From: Kiritimatiellia bacterium
GTDB taxonomy: Bacteria > Verrucomicrobiota > Kiritimatiellia > JAAZAB01
Reading direction: 5' to 3'
NCBI GenBank assembly: GCA_028718125.1
Contig: JAQUMN010000028.1
Coordinates: 1-46,881 of the forward strand
DNA: 46,881 nt
In this document: positions 32,284 to 42,097 of the stretch, one piece after another
Position numbering within the stretch: position 1 is the first letter of the stretch
How the letters are laid out: every line of letters begins with the position of its first letter
Translations under genes and position numbers: made by a program
The notes under the pieces: model-generated
Told to the model about the DNA's origin: nothing
Seen by the model: only the letters and a program-made list of their open reading frames with translations
Database searches by the model: none

Positions 32284-34209
32284 TCAGGCGGGTTTTATTC
32301 TACCTTCTGCATTCTTTAAAACGAGCGGCGCAAAAAGCGAGACGATTGTGCCGGCGCCGGCCTGTGACCGGATGGCAAGACTGCCGCCGATTCTTTCCAA
32401 GCGCTCGCGGATGGCAAACAGTCCAAAGCCTCCGTTCCTGTGAAATACAAAATGGCCTTCTTCCGGGACATTAAAGCCGAAGCCATTGTCTGCCACACAA
32501 ATCCGCAATTGGTCGTTTTTCCGCGACACGGTCACGGTAATGGCGCATTTTCCCGCATGTTTCAGGGCATTCAGAATGAGTTCGCGGGTTGCCTGGAACA
32601 GAATTCCCTGAATCGTCTTGTCCACCGGTTTGGGCTGTTCGGTGTCCTTCACCTGAATCGGCAGGTTGTGCTGTTTCTGAAGTTTTTGGGCCAAGTCGCT
32701 GAGGGCCGGCACCAGGCCGAGTTCATAAAGCAAAGGCGGGGTCAATTCGGCCATTAACGACCGGGCTTCGCCAACGGCATCTTCGATCATTGCCCGAACG
32801 GCTTTCACCGAAACGATATTTTTTTTGGCGCCCTCATCGATCACGTCCTTCAACAGCGCTCCCAACTTGATGTTGGAAAGCGACAGCGTCTGGATGACGG
32901 TGTCATGAATCTGGGCGGAGATCCGGCGGCGCTCTCGTTCCTCGGTTGAGGAAAGTCTTTCGGCAAGGGCCCGCAGGCGTGTATTGTTCTCTTCCAGGTT
33001 TCGCTGCATGACGCGAATTTCAGAAATATCGCGCACAGTTAAAATGACGGCGGTTGCCTTGCCGTCCGAAGCGCGGATAAATGAGATCGCCGGAATGACG
33101 GTGACCGGCCGTCCGCGCTTGTTGATTAACGTCAGGGGATGTAACTGGGGATTATGTCCGTTCAGCGCCGTGTTGTGCGCCTCCAAGACCATCGGTTTGT
33201 CCTTTGCTTCCAGCATGGGAAGCAGAAGCTCCATAAGGGGTCGGCCCAGCAATTCGCTCAGGCCGCTCAACTGCTTAAACGCCGGATTGGCGGATAATAT
33301 TTTTCCGTTCATATCCATGAGCAATACGCCTTCACCCATGGCTTGGAGCGTATCCATGGCGGTGCGGGCGGACATGGCGACGACCAACACCTCCTTTTCG
33401 CGCGCTTCGATCCGCTTGTGTTCGGTGATGTCGTTAAGGGAGAAAATGGCGAATTTTTTGCCGGCCATGCAAACAGGATCTATACTGAGATCGAGCCATA
33501 AATGGACTTGGGATCCGGCGATCAAAAGGGTGGCTTCCGCTTCGATACCGTGAACCGGCTGGCCGGAGCGTAAGACAGACTCAAAAGCCTTACGGATAGG
33601 ACAGGTATCGCAATGAGGGGTTTGGCCGCATCCGGATGGGCTATTGAGCGCGTGGATACATCTTAGGATATCGCCGGGTTGGGCAGGGCCGGTTGTCGGA
33701 TGGTCTTTTCCCACCCAGCGGTAGATAACGTTATTAACTCGCTTAACCATGCCTTTGTCATCTACAAGAAGCATCCCGATGTTCACGGCGTCAAAAATCA
33801 TTTGAAGATTATTGCGCTCAAGGGCCAGCGCATCTTCGAAATGTTTGCGTTCCACGGCATAGCGTATGGTACGAGCCAGGATATTTACGTCAATCTGGCC
33901 CTTGACCAAGTAATCTGCGGCATGTTTTCTGATGGCCTGCAGGCCGGTTTCTTCGTCATTCAAACCGGTCAGGACAATAACCGCGGCAATTTTTTCCAAG
34001 CCTTCCAACCCGCGGCTGTCCGGCAGATCGAGGTCCAGAAAAATAACATCGAACCTCACGGACGACGCAAGTGTGAGAGCCCCTTTGATGCTCTCGGCCT
34101 GTTTAATCTCGAAATTAGCTGACAGACATTCACTAAGATATTCTTCCAAAAGGCGATAATCCGCCGGATTATCTTCTACGTATAAAATACGCAATTTCGC
34201 CGGGGTCAT
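32284..34209 (-). CDS. Receiver-PAS-PAS histidine kinase (NarX/HisKA_3 type)
   Basis: The start is taken at the ATG at 34209, five bases past the preceding response-regulator stop. An in-frame upstream start would overlap that gene. The protein (641 aa) begins with a receiver domain (RILYVEDNPADYRLLEEYLS, VIFLDLDLPDSRGLEGL), then two PAS-like segments, the first carrying a CDTCPIR Cys motif. A HisKA_3 dimerisation helix follows (EERERRRISAQIHDTVIQTL, phospho-acceptor His435), then a HATPase domain (ELILNALKHAGKC, VADNGFGF, GGFGLFAIRERLERIGG). It probably signals to NarL-type regulators such as those at 37029 and 37495. Confidence 0.9.
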   Translation of the reverse strand: MTPAKLRILYVEDNPADYRLLEEYLSECLSANFEIKQAESIKGALTLASSVRFDVIFLDLDLPDSRGLEGLEKIAAVIVLTGLNDEETGLQAIRKHAADYLVKGQIDVNILARTIRYAVERKHFEDALALERNNLQMIFDAVNIGMLLVDDKGMVKRVNNVIYRWVGKDHPTTGPAQPGDILRCIHALNSPSGCGQTPHCDTCPIRKAFESVLRSGQPVHGIEAEATLLIAGSQVHLWLDLSIDPVCMAGKKFAIFSLNDITEHKRIEAREKEVLVVAMSARTAMDTLQAMGEGVLLMDMNGKILSANPAFKQLSGLSELLGRPLMELLLPMLEAKDKPMVLEAHNTALNGHNPQLHPLTLINKRGRPVTVIPAISFIRASDGKATAVILTVRDISEIRVMQRNLEENNTRLRALAERLSSTEERERRRISAQIHDTVIQTLSLSNIKLGALLKDVIDEGAKKNIVSVKAVRAMIEDAVGEARSLMAELTPPLLYELGLVPALSDLAQKLQKQHNLPIQVKDTEQPKPVDKTIQGILFQATRELILNALKHAGKCAITVTVSRKNDQLRICVADNGFGFNVPEEGHFVFHRNGGFGLFAIRERLERIGGSLAIRSQAGAGTIVSLFAPLVLKNAEGRIKPA

Positions 34210-34214
34210 GATTA

Positions 34215-34667
34215 TTACCTTGGCTTTGGCGGCAACTTGACGATCGTCAGCCAGAAATCCTGGATGGTCTTCACGACCTTGGCGAACTGGTTTAAATCTA
34301 TGGGCTTGGTGATGTAACAATTCGCATGCAACTTGTACGATTTCAACACGTCTTCTTCCGCTTTGGAAATGGTGAGCACTACCACGGGAATGATTTTTAA
34401 CGTTTCGTCGTCTTTGATCTCCATCAGCACTTCCCGTCCATCTTTTTTGGGCAGGTTCAGGTCCAGCAAGATCAGGTCGGGCCGCACGGCTTTCGCATAT
34501 TTGCCCTCCCGGCGCAGGAACGCCATCGCCTCCACGCCGTCGTTCACAACATGCAGATTATTATACAGTTTTTCCTCTTTCAAGGCCTCTATGGTAAGCC
34601 GCACATCCGCCGGACTGTCCTCAACCAAGAGAATTTCGATCGGGATCAACGCGTTTCCATTAGCCAT
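34215..34667 (-). CDS. Stand-alone response regulator (Rcp1-like)
   Basis: This 150-aa single receiver domain of the Rcp1/CheY-like group has the acidic pair EDSPAD, the phospho-acceptor Asp in [17 protein letters not shown], a Thr in VVVLTISK and a Lys in CYITKPIDL. These small regulators typically receive phosphate from phytochrome-type PAS kinases, and the kinase gene at 34737 lies immediately upstream. It is followed by the receiver-kinase at 34209 with only a few bases between them. The three form a leftward phosphorelay unit. Confidence 0.93.
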   Translation of the reverse strand: MANGNALIPIEILLVEDSPADVRLTIEALKEEKLYNNLHVVNDGVEAMAFLRREGKYAKAVRPDLILLDLNLPKKDGREVLMEIKDDETLKIIPVVVLTISKAEEDVLKSYKLHANCYITKPIDLNQFAKVVKTIQDFWLTIVKLPPKPR

Positions 34668-34736
34668 TGTCTATGCCCTCCTTTTTATATTGACGGATGC
34701 AACCATGAGAGACGAAGGATGAAGGCTCCACTTGTA

Positions 34737-36377
34737 CTACGCCGGTATCGTAAAATAAAAAGTCGTTCCTTTCCCCGTTTCTGATTCCACCCAGATCCGC
34801 CCGCCGTGATTTTCCACTATCTTTTTGCAGATGGAAAGGCCGATGCCCGTGCCGGGATACTCGCTCCTGGAATGCAAGCGCTGGAAAATATGGAATATTC
34901 TTTTGTTGTATTGCGGTTCAATACCAATGCCGTTATCCCGAACCGAGAAAATCCACCCGCTTTTATCCCGCCGGGCGGCAATGTGGATTAGCGGCGGATC
35001 TTTGTCATGAAATTTCAGCGCGTTCCCGATCAGGTTTTGAAAGAGCTGGATTAAACCGGTTTCATGGGCGGTCAAGACCGGCAGGTTATCATGAGTAACC
35101 CTGGCATGATCGCTTTCAATGATTGCCGACATCGTGCCGGTCACTTTTCGCACAACTTCATTACAATCAACTTCCGTCATATTGGCATCTTTGCTGCCTA
35201 TGTGGGAATACTCAAGCAAATCGGTAATTAATTTTTGCATGCGTTTGGCCGCATCTACAATAAAGTTGATGAAATCATCCGCATCCTTATCCAACTTTTC
35301 TTTATAGCGCTTTTCCAACAACTGCGAGTAGTTCGCCATAATTCTCAGGGGCTCTTGAAGGTCATGCGAGGCGACATAGGCGAACTGTGCCAGGTTCTCG
35401 TTGGACCGGGCCAACTCCCTGTTTAATGCCTCGAGTTTGGATGTGCGTTCTTGTACCAAGGCCTCGAGATTATCCCGATGACGTCTTAACTCCACTTCGG
35501 CCTGTTTCAGCACGGTCACATCGCGCGCGGCGGCAAAGACGCCGAGCACGTTGCCGTGGGTGTCCTTGTAGACGCTGGCATTATAAAGGACATCCGTTAG
35601 ATGGCCGTCCTTGTGGCGAATTGTCAGAGGGTAGTCGGTAACCGAACCCTTGGCAAAGACCTGCCGGTACCCTTCGCTGGCCTTGCTCGGTTCCGTAAAA
35701 TAATCGGAGAAATCGGTGCCGATGAGCTGATCGCGCGGAACGCCGGTAACCTTGATAGTCGCCTCGTTGACGTCGGTGATCTTGCCGCCGGCACTGATGG
35801 TTACCAGAGGGTCAAGAGAGGATTCAATCAGACTACGCGCGTATTGCGAGGCCTGTTTTTGGATGGTCACATCGTGCGCGGCGGCAAAGACGCCGAGCAC
35901 GTTGCCGTGGGTGTCCTTGTAGACGCTGGCATTATAAAGGACATCCGTTAGATGGCCGTCCCTGTGGCGAATTGTCAGAGGGTAGTCAGTGACAGAACCT
36001 TTGGTAAAGACCAGCTGATAGCCCTCACGGGCTTTTTCCGGTTCCGTGAAATAATCGGAGAAATCGGTGCCGATGAGCTGTTCGCGCGGGACGCCGGCAA
36101 CCTTGATGGTCGCCTCGTTGACGTCGGTGATCTTGCCGCCGGCACTGATGGTTACCAGAGGGTCAAGGGAAACTTCGATGAGGCTTCGGGTATAGAGCGA
36201 GGCTGAACGGAAAGATTCTCGCGAGCGGGCGATCCGATCCAGCTCCATCGTTTCTTCTCTGGCATGGCTTTCAACAGGGTCCCTGGTTTCCTGCGGCGCC
36301 TTAACCAAGTCGGGGACAATTTTCCCGGCAGGCTTACTATTTCCGACCTGTTCCTTAATAGGATTCGATGCTTTCAC
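34737..36377 (-). CDS. Tandem-PAS histidine kinase
   Basis: This 546-aa protein has an N-terminal Lys/Glu-rich leader (about 1-60), two nearly identical PAS domains (about 65-180 and 182-297, period 117 residues), a short coiled coil (ELRRHRDNLEALVQERTSKL) and a phytochrome-type HisKA (LAQFAYVASHDLQEPLRIMA, His338). The HATPase follows (FQNLIGNALKFHDKD, VRDNGIGIEPQYNKRIFHIF, GTGIGLSICKKIVENHGGRI). No transmembrane helix is seen, so it is a cytoplasmic sensor. The first PAS copy differs from the second at few positions. It probably phosphorylates the adjacent Rcp1-like regulator. Confidence 0.92.
   Translation of the reverse strand: MKASNPIKEQVGNSKPAGKIVPDLVKAPQETRDPVESHAREETMELDRIARSRESFRSASLYTRSLIEVSLDPLVTISAGGKITDVNEATIKVAGVPREQLIGTDFSDYFTEPEKAREGYQLVFTKGSVTDYPLTIRHRDGHLTDVLYNASVYKDTHGNVLGVFAAAHDVTIQKQASQYARSLIESSLDPLVTISAGGKITDVNEATIKVTGVPRDQLIGTDFSDYFTEPSKASEGYRQVFAKGSVTDYPLTIRHKDGHLTDVLYNASVYKDTHGNVLGVFAAARDVTVLKQAEVELRRHRDNLEALVQERTSKLEALNRELARSNENLAQFAYVASHDLQEPLRIMANYSQLLEKRYKEKLDKDADDFINFIVDAAKRMQKLITDLLEYSHIGSKDANMTEVDCNEVVRKVTGTMSAIIESDHARVTHDNLPVLTAHETGLIQLFQNLIGNALKFHDKDPPLIHIAARRDKSGWIFSVRDNGIGIEPQYNKRIFHIFQRLHSRSEYPGTGIGLSICKKIVENHGGRIWVESETGKGTTFYFTIPA
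35484..36185. repeat. 351-bp tandem duplication encoding two PAS domains
   Basis: The segment at about 35484-35834 is repeated at about 35835-36185 with an offset of exactly 351 bp (for example TTGCCGTGGG at 35551-35560 and 35902-35911), keeping frame. Long runs are identical over more than 100 bp, while flanks of each unit differ by a few codons. This is a recent in-frame duplication or gene conversion. Confidence 0.85.
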
Positions 36378-36534
36378 CCGTTTATTCTTCCCTTGTCAAA
36401 ATTTATAAAGAATATGATACTCTTGGAATCAAGGCAATGCAAGCCGTATGCTTGCCTAAATTAATGTCGTCGCCCATGCATGATGCCGTAGGACACTTCA
36501 CGGGATCCATAGTCATTTTTCCAAAAGAGTTGCC

Positions 36535-37008
36535 ATGAAAGCAGGAATTTTAGATACCCGACCGAAAGCGATAGACATCATCGCCTTGGCCTCCGACCAT
36601 GCCGGATTCCGGTACAAGGAAAAAATCAAGGCTTTTTTGGAATCTAAAGGCTATGGTGTTCGCGACTTCGGCGCGGACTCCGAGAGGCCGGTGGATTACC
36701 CCCTGGTCATTCGGCCGGCCGCGGAAGCGGTGGCCAAGGGCGAATGCGCCCGGGGCATTGTTTTGGGCGGCTCCGGGAACGGCGAAGCCATGGCGGCCAA
36801 CAAGGTGAAGGGCATCCGCTGCGCCGTATGCTGGAATAGAAAGAGCGCCCGGCTGGCGCGCGAGCATAATGATGCCACCATGATCGCCATCGGCGAGAGG
36901 ATGATACCTCTCAAAACGGCCTTGGACATTGTGCGCACCTGGCTCACGGCGGAATTCAAGGGCGGCAGACACTTGCGGCGGATCAAGGAAATTAAAAATG
37001 CAGAATGA
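36535..37008 (+). CDS. rpiB: Ribose-5-phosphate isomerase B
   Basis: This 157-aa protein is RpiB/LacAB family: ASDHAGFRYKEKIKAFLESK with the substrate-binding Asp-His (21-22), DYP (54-56), GIVLGGSGNGEAMAANKVKG as phosphate loop, and CWNRKSARLAREHNDATMIA. The position that is Cys in the E. coli enzyme is Gly/Ser here, with Glu84 following, as in the M. tuberculosis-type subgroup that uses Glu as base. It interconverts ribose-5-P and ribulose-5-P in the pentose phosphate pathway. It is the only rightward gene in the signalling region, divergent from the PAS kinase. Confidence 0.93.
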   Translation: MKAGILDTRPKAIDIIALASDHAGFRYKEKIKAFLESKGYGVRDFGADSERPVDYPLVIRPAAEAVAKGECARGIVLGGSGNGEAMAANKVKGIRCAVCWNRKSARLAREHNDATMIAIGERMIPLKTALDIVRTWLTAEFKGGRHLRRIKEIKNAE

Positions 37009-37028
37009 ACCATGCCGCCTGCTACCTT

Positions 37029-37421
37029 TTAATCGTTGATTCCCTTTCCCAGATATTGTTTGCCCACGGCAATGGAGCGAACGGCCGGCACCAGTTCCTC
37101 AAAAGCATTGCCTTTACGAACATACCCCAGGGCGCCGGCCTTCAATATGGCCTGTACGAGAATATGGCCGGAATAATTGGATAAAACCAGAATCTTCTCA
37201 GCCGGGTTGTTAGCGAGAATGTTTTTGGTTGCTTCGATGCCGTTGATGCCGGGCAAAAAAATATCCATCACCACCAGATCGGGTTTCAGTTCACAAGTTT
37301 TGACCACGCCTTCTTCGCCGGTGACGGCTTCGGCCACAACGGCCAGATCTTTTTCGGCATTGATGAGTGCCGCCATTTCTTTGCGCGTTTCGGCGTGATC
37401 GTCTATGAGGAGAATGTTCAT
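37029..37421 (-). CDS. Receiver-only response regulator
   Basis: This 130-aa protein is one receiver domain with DDHAETRKEMAALI, phospho-acceptor Asp in LVVMDIFLPGINGIEATKNI, Ser in LVLSNYSG and Lys in YVRKGNAFEELV. It is NarL-like in sequence but ends before any HTH output domain, with a natural-looking terminus (GKQYLGKGIND). It may have lost its DNA-binding half or act as a phosphate sink. It lies just downstream of the broken NarL-type regulator. Confidence 0.88.
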   Translation of the reverse strand: MNILLIDDHAETRKEMAALINAEKDLAVVAEAVTGEEGVVKTCELKPDLVVMDIFLPGINGIEATKNILANNPAEKILVLSNYSGHILVQAILKAGALGYVRKGNAFEELVPAVRSIAVGKQYLGKGIND

Positions 37422-37494
37422 ATGAATACGGAAGATCGAGGCCCGAGATCAGCCAGAATCTTTTTTATGACAACTGACTTCTGAGATCCGATTG

Positions 37495-38180
37495 TTAACT
37501 TCCGACCGCTTCTTGTTTTCGCGCATCAACCGAGGTTATTCCTTCGCGGATGGCGTATTTTGTAAGTTCCGCGATGCTGTGCATATCCAATTTTTCCATA
37601 ATGTTACGGCGATGGGTTTCGATGGTTTTCACGCTGACTTCCATATCGCCGGCTATTTCCTTGATGTTTTGCCTTCCGCGATCATCTGCAGGGTTTCGCG
37701 TTCCCGGTCGGTCAGGACCACAAAAGCAGGGTTGGCGCTCAACGACCGCGAAAGGTTGACGTAAACATCCAGCACGCCGCGCGCAATATCCGGCGAGAGA
37801 TACTTTTTGCCTTTCATCACATTGCGGATTGCCCGGACGAGTTCCTCGTAGGCCGTGTCTTTGAGGACGTAAGCCGATGCCCCCGCTGTCATCATTTCGC
37901 GGATAAAATGCTGGTCGGTGTGGGCGGAGAGCGCCACGATTTTGACATTGGGAGTTATTTTAATAATTTTACGCGTTGCTTCAATCCCGTTCAGGTCCGG
38001 CATGGCGATATCCATCACCACAATATGGGGCAAGAGTTGTTTAACCAGGGCCACGGTCGTTTTACCGGTTTGAGCTTCGCCGACCACGGTAATGTCCGAC
38101 TCCTTTTCAACCAGCGACTTCAGTCCGTCTCTCATGATTTTGTGATCATCTGCAATCAGAGGTCTGATGTTCATAGCCAT
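37495..38180 (-). pseudogene. NarL/LuxR-type response regulator with a single-base frameshift
   Basis: The receiver is complete (ADDHKIMRDGLKSL, phospho-acceptor Asp in IVVMDIAMPDLNGIEATRKI, LSAHTD, YVLKDTAYEELVRAI). The LuxR HTH starts normally (LTDRERETLQMIAEGK), then hits a stop at 37653. The remainder, KEIAGDMEVSVKTIETHRRN followed by IMEKLDMHSIAELTKYAIRE, is intact in another frame and ends at 37495. A single missing A in the AAAA run near 37664-37667 would explain it. It may be a real lesion, a phase-variable tract or a sequencing error in a homopolymer. Confidence 0.85.
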
Positions 38181-38782
38181 GCCCTTTCCTCGCGGGGTTC
38201 TGCCAAGCCGAATTTACAGCAAGCATATTTGACGACGGCCTTAACGCAAGCGTTTATTTTTCAGCCTGTTTGTATGGACTTTTTTAATAGCCTGCCGCGC
38301 GAACCTGCCAGTCCGTCGCGCCCGGGTATGATGAGGTAAACGCTGAGGAATACCTGCTACGCAGCCGAGAAGTTAACGCAGAATTAATTCGCGTTTTCGA
38401 TTTGGGATGGAGACTGTTTAATTTTGTCCGAAACAGTAGTCTGCTTGGTCTTCGTCCATCATGCCGGCAAAGCGTAAGTACAGGACTTTTTCAAGTTGTA
38501 AGCATGGCTATCCGGATCAAAAAACTGAAAGAATGTGATGCACTTTGTGAATATGGAATACGCAATGCAGCCGGAACATACCCCGATGCTTTTCGGCGCA
38601 AGCAGGACCACCTGCGCCGTCTGCTGATTCAAAGGTAACGTGCCGTTGGTTGTTAAAATAAAGTGATGGTTTCTAGTCTGTGACCTTCCCCCTTTGACAT
38701 GAACAAAATCAAAGAGAGTCATGGTCGGTTGTTGACTGCATTATTACCATTCCTGTTTTCTCCGGCAAGGAGCTATCCATAA
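38181..38782. other. Gene-poor interval before yifB/comM
   Basis: These 600 bp contain no gene I can support. Short frames on both strands (for instance 38504-38638 plus and 38459-38722 minus) lack recognisable domains or ribosome sites. The region is A/T-richer than its neighbours and may be another patch of decayed sequence. Confidence 0.4.
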
Positions 38783-40318
38783 TCAAATCCAGAACTGCCG
38801 GTCCAGGTTGCGGTATTGAATGGCCTCGGAGACGTGCTCGGTCTGGATGTCAGGGGAAGCGGCGAGATCGGCGATGGTGCGGGCCACCTTGAGGATGCGG
38901 TCGTAGGCCCGGGCGCTGAAATTTAACTCCGTGATTGCCATTTTCAACTGGGCCTGGGCATCAGGCTTTAACTGGCAATGCTTGTGCAGTTCCTTCGTGC
39001 GCATCCCCGCGTTGCAGCGCACTTTGCGTAAGCCCCGGAAGCGCTCCTGCTGGATGGTACGCGCGGCCAGCACCCGTGCGCGGATGGCCGCCGAGGGCTC
39101 GCCCGTGCCCATGGACGATAATTCCTGGTAACGCACCGACGGCACCTCGATGTGGATATCGATCCGGTCGAGGAGCGGACCGGAAATCTTGTTGCGGTAG
39201 TTCTGGATCTGCAGCGGCGTGCAGCGGCAATTGTGCTTGGAATCTCCGTAATACCCGCAGGGACAGGGATTCATCGCCGCCACGAGCATGAATTCGCAGG
39301 GAAAGGTCAGGCTGGCCGAAGCCCTTGAAATAGTGACCGCGCCATCCTCCAAAGGCTGACGCAACACCTCCAGCACGTTGCGGTGAAACTCGGGAAGTTC
39401 ATCCATGAACAGCACGCCGCGATGTGCCAGGCTGACCTCGCCCGGCATGGGATGGGCCCCGCCGCCCAGGAGGCCGGCATCGGACACGGTGTGATGCGGC
39501 GAACGGAACGGGCGCCGGGTAACCAGCGCCTGGCGCGGAGGCAGAGCCCCGGCAATGCTGTGAATTTTGGTCGTTTCCAGGGCTTCTTCCAGCGACATAA
39601 GCGGCAGGATCGAAGGCACGCGCTTGGCCAGCATGGTTTTGCCGGTGCCCGGCGGCCCGATCATTAACAAATTATGCCCGCCGGCCACGGCCACCTCGAT
39701 TGCGCGCTTGGCGTGTTCCTGGCCCTTGACGTCGGCGAAATCTTCCTCATAGATCAAATGCGTTTCGAATACCTTGGCCACATCCACCCGATAGGGCTGG
39801 GCGGCAAGCCGGCCTGCGACAATCTCCGCGGCTTCGCGCAGGTTCCGGACCGGATAAACATCAATCCCTTCCACCACCGCAGCCTCATCGGCGTTATCGA
39901 AGGGTACCATAATGGCCGGGCGCTTTTTCTCGCGCATGGCCATCGTGATGGGGAGCACTCCGCGCGCCCGGCGCACTTCGCCGCTTAAAGCCAACTCGCC
40001 CACCAGGGCAAAAGTAGCGAGCGCCTCCATGGGGATATCGCCCATCGTGGCCAGCACGCCCATGGCAATGGGCAGATCGAAAATCGGGCCTTCCTTCTTG
40101 ATGTCCGCCGGAGCCAGGTTGATTGTCAGGCGCTCCTTGGGCATCTCGAAGCCGGAATTGAGGATGGCGGTGTTGACGCGATCCTTGCTTTCCTTTACCG
40201 CCACATCGGGCAGGCCGACGATAACCGTCTGCGGATCGCCCCGGCCTGTGTTGACTTCAATTTCCACGGGGTAAGCATCAACGCCGTAAACTGCGCCGGA
40301 ATGGACTTTGGCGAGCAT
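38783..40318 (-). CDS. comM: YifB/ComM family Mg-chelatase-like AAA+ ATPase
   Basis: This 511-aa protein is counted from the ATG at 40318, which has GAAAGG upstream. An in-frame start 18 bases earlier is less likely. It has an N-terminal Lon-protease-like fold (about 1-165: [20 protein letters not shown]), Walker [14 protein letters not shown] (about 215), Walker [12 protein letters not shown], and a C-terminal Mg-chelatase domain with a Cys cluster ([18 protein letters not shown]), ending LDRQFWI. ComM drives branch migration during natural transformation. This is the only full-length copy here. At least three, possibly four, fragments of the gene occur elsewhere in the window. Confidence 0.92.
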   Translation of the reverse strand: MLAKVHSGAVYGVDAYPVEIEVNTGRGDPQTVIVGLPDVAVKESKDRVNTAILNSGFEMPKERLTINLAPADIKKEGPIFDLPIAMGVLATMGDIPMEALATFALVGELALSGEVRRARGVLPITMAMREKKRPAIMVPFDNADEAAVVEGIDVYPVRNLREAAEIVAGRLAAQPYRVDVAKVFETHLIYEEDFADVKGQEHAKRAIEVAVAGGHNLLMIGPPGTGKTMLAKRVPSILPLMSLEEALETTKIHSIAGALPPRQALVTRRPFRSPHHTVSDAGLLGGGAHPMPGEVSLAHRGVLFMDELPEFHRNVLEVLRQPLEDGAVTISRASASLTFPCEFMLVAAMNPCPCGYYGDSKHNCRCTPLQIQNYRNKISGPLLDRIDIHIEVPSVRYQELSSMGTGEPSAAIRARVLAARTIQQERFRGLRKVRCNAGMRTKELHKHCQLKPDAQAQLKMAITELNFSARAYDRILKVARTIADLAASPDIQTEHVSEAIQYRNLDRQFWI

Positions 40319-40563
40319 ATTACCTTTCTTAAACAATATTGGACTTGTTCTCTATTATATCCGCTAACTTATCCGCCGAAACTTTAGCGAAGGTGGAAAC
40401 CTCCTTGGTGAAGGCGGAAACAAGCTGAATGCGGCGTGATCATAACAAGGCGAACCTGGAAAAGCAACCGGGGAGATTTGATCGGTCCGGTTTTGGCCGC
40501 TCTCGTTGATCGGCGTGACGGGCCTGAGCGGAGGACGAATAGCTCATCGGCTGCCGGATGGCG

Positions 40564-41211
40564 TCATTCCACGATGATGATGCCGGCCAGCAGGCCAAAG
40601 GGAATATCTTCCGGTTTGGCGTTGCTGCCAATGGGATAGATCTCCCATCCCGCGCAGGCCGCCATCTTGTAGGCGTCCAGGCCGACGGCCTCCATGGACG
40701 GCCGGGAACGCAGGGAAAAACGGCATTTTTCGCCTTTCAAAGCAGCGCAGTTTTCCTCAAGGCCGCATAACGTGTGGCGGCATGATCCTGCGCCAAGCCC
40801 GAATGCCAGGTAGTGCCCATCGTAAAAAGCCATTGACTCAATATCCGTGACGATTTTGTAAACTTCCTGGTAAGCCTTGACGCGTTCTTTGATCGTTGCC
40901 TTGTCCCTGACAATGACAGCGGAAGGGACTTCCTTCACAAAGAACACGGCATGGCGGTATTTCTCCAGCAGGCTGCGCATTTCGGCGGGCTTCAGCGTAT
41001 TGGGCGGGCAGTTGGCGCCTGTTCCGAACCCGAAACAGCGCGGGACCTGGCATTTGAGCGTGACGCGTTCATCCACTATGATTTCATCGACACTGATGAT
41101 CTTGACTTTGGTTGCGCCTAATTCGAGGGCCTTGTTTTGATAGGTTTGCAGATCGCGGGTTATTTGGGTCTGATCCTTATCCGGGCTGATTTTCCTGAAT
41201 TTATGCTTCAT
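40564..41211 (-). CDS. DUF2284 Cys-rich metal-binding protein
   Basis: This 215-aa protein is taken from the ATG at 41211, which has AAGGAG upstream. It is DUF2284 type, with two Cys clusters: CQVPRCFGFGTGANCPPNT near residue 55 and CRHTLCGLEENCAALKGEKC near residue 145, enough for at least one iron-sulfur cluster. It is common in anaerobes, often beside corrinoid or redox genes. Biochemical function is unknown. Confidence 0.88.
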   Translation of the reverse strand: MKHKFRKISPDKDQTQITRDLQTYQNKALELGATKVKIISVDEIIVDERVTLKCQVPRCFGFGTGANCPPNTLKPAEMRSLLEKYRHAVFFVKEVPSAVIVRDKATIKERVKAYQEVYKIVTDIESMAFYDGHYLAFGLGAGSCRHTLCGLEENCAALKGEKCRFSLRSRPSMEAVGLDAYKMAACAGWEIYPIGSNAKPEDIPFGLLAGIIIVE

Positions 41212-41239
41212 GGCATCGCTCCTTGACAATTATAATGAT

Positions 41240-41312
41240 TAAAACCCCAGGAGATTGTGCCCGCCAAGCCACGACCACCTCAATCGCCTGCGCCACAGCC
41301 TTTTTCGTGGCC
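41240..41312 (-). pseudogene. Possible internal fragment of yifB/comM
   Basis: The stretch at about 41250-41300 matches 39660-39710 of the full-length gene with scattered changes. Leftward it reads QAIEVVVA, then after a one-base shift GGHNLL, equal to [14 protein letters not shown] just before Walker A. It lies immediately downstream of the cNMP-binding gene stop. The match is short and could be coincidental. Confidence 0.45.
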
Positions 41313-41336
41313 TCAAGCGCTTGATCCAAACTGATT

Positions 41337-41879
41337 TCATAGGATGGGCTCCCGATCCGCGGGCGGAGCGCGGCGGGGATCGAGAGTCAGCTTTGGCCGG
41401 GCGGGGACGTCTATGTTGTCGCCGACGGGATGCACCTTGTCCTTTGGATCTATCATTGCCCAGACAATGGCGTCCTTAATATCCTCATCGCTTTTCGCCA
41501 GCCGCCTCGCCAGTTCCCGGGCCATACCGCGATAGAGCTTCAAGCCGATTGCCGGCTTCTCGTTCATGAAACGTTTGGTCTCCTTGCCGTCGAATTCCAG
41601 CACTTCGCAATCCCGGAGCGCAATCACGCTCGCGGACCGGCTTTCGACGCCCAGGAAGGCGACTTCGCCGAACACTCCGCATGGGCCCAGTTCGATCAGT
41701 TTCTTGTATTGGCCGCCGGCAATCCGCTTCCGGATTTCGACGCGGCCGGAGAGCATCAGAAAGAAAGAAACCCCGGCTTTGCCTTCCTCGATAATGAGGG
41801 ACCCCTGCCTGTAGACGCGCACCTTGGCGAGTTTCTCAACCGCCTGCATTTCTTCGGGTGTCAGGTCATCAAAAATCAT
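41337..41879 (-). CDS. Cyclic-nucleotide-binding domain protein without HTH
   Basis: This 180-aa protein starts at the ATG at 41879 (MIFDDLTPEEMQAVEKL), with GAAAGG upstream. An earlier in-frame start adds 28 unrelated residues. A complete Crp-type cNMP domain (about 10-125) shows the phosphate-binding cassette FGEVAFLGVESRSASVIAL. The C-terminal tail is Pro/Arg-rich (about 150-180), with no DNA-binding helix pair. It therefore senses cAMP, c-di-GMP or a similar ligand and acts by protein contact rather than as a transcription factor. Confidence 0.88.
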   Translation of the reverse strand: MIFDDLTPEEMQAVEKLAKVRVYRQGSLIIEEGKAGVSFFLMLSGRVEIRKRIAGGQYKKLIELGPCGVFGEVAFLGVESRSASVIALRDCEVLEFDGKETKRFMNEKPAIGLKLYRGMARELARRLAKSDEDIKDAIVWAMIDPKDKVHPVGDNIDVPARPKLTLDPRRAPPADREPIL

Positions 41880-42097
41880 GCCGTCATGCCTTTCCCTCTT
41901 CTGAACCTGCGCCCGCCGCCCGGAACCGAGCCGTATGCCAGATTCACGGTGGCAATCTGTCAAAAGGATGCCGGGATGTCAATTCGGAAGGATGAAAAGC
42001 ATCCCTTGGGCAGGCCCTCGTATGGCTGGGGACGGAACACAACTATGAAACGCAACTTTTTCCCTCGCCTGGCTGTACGTCTTGGGCTATCCTGTTT

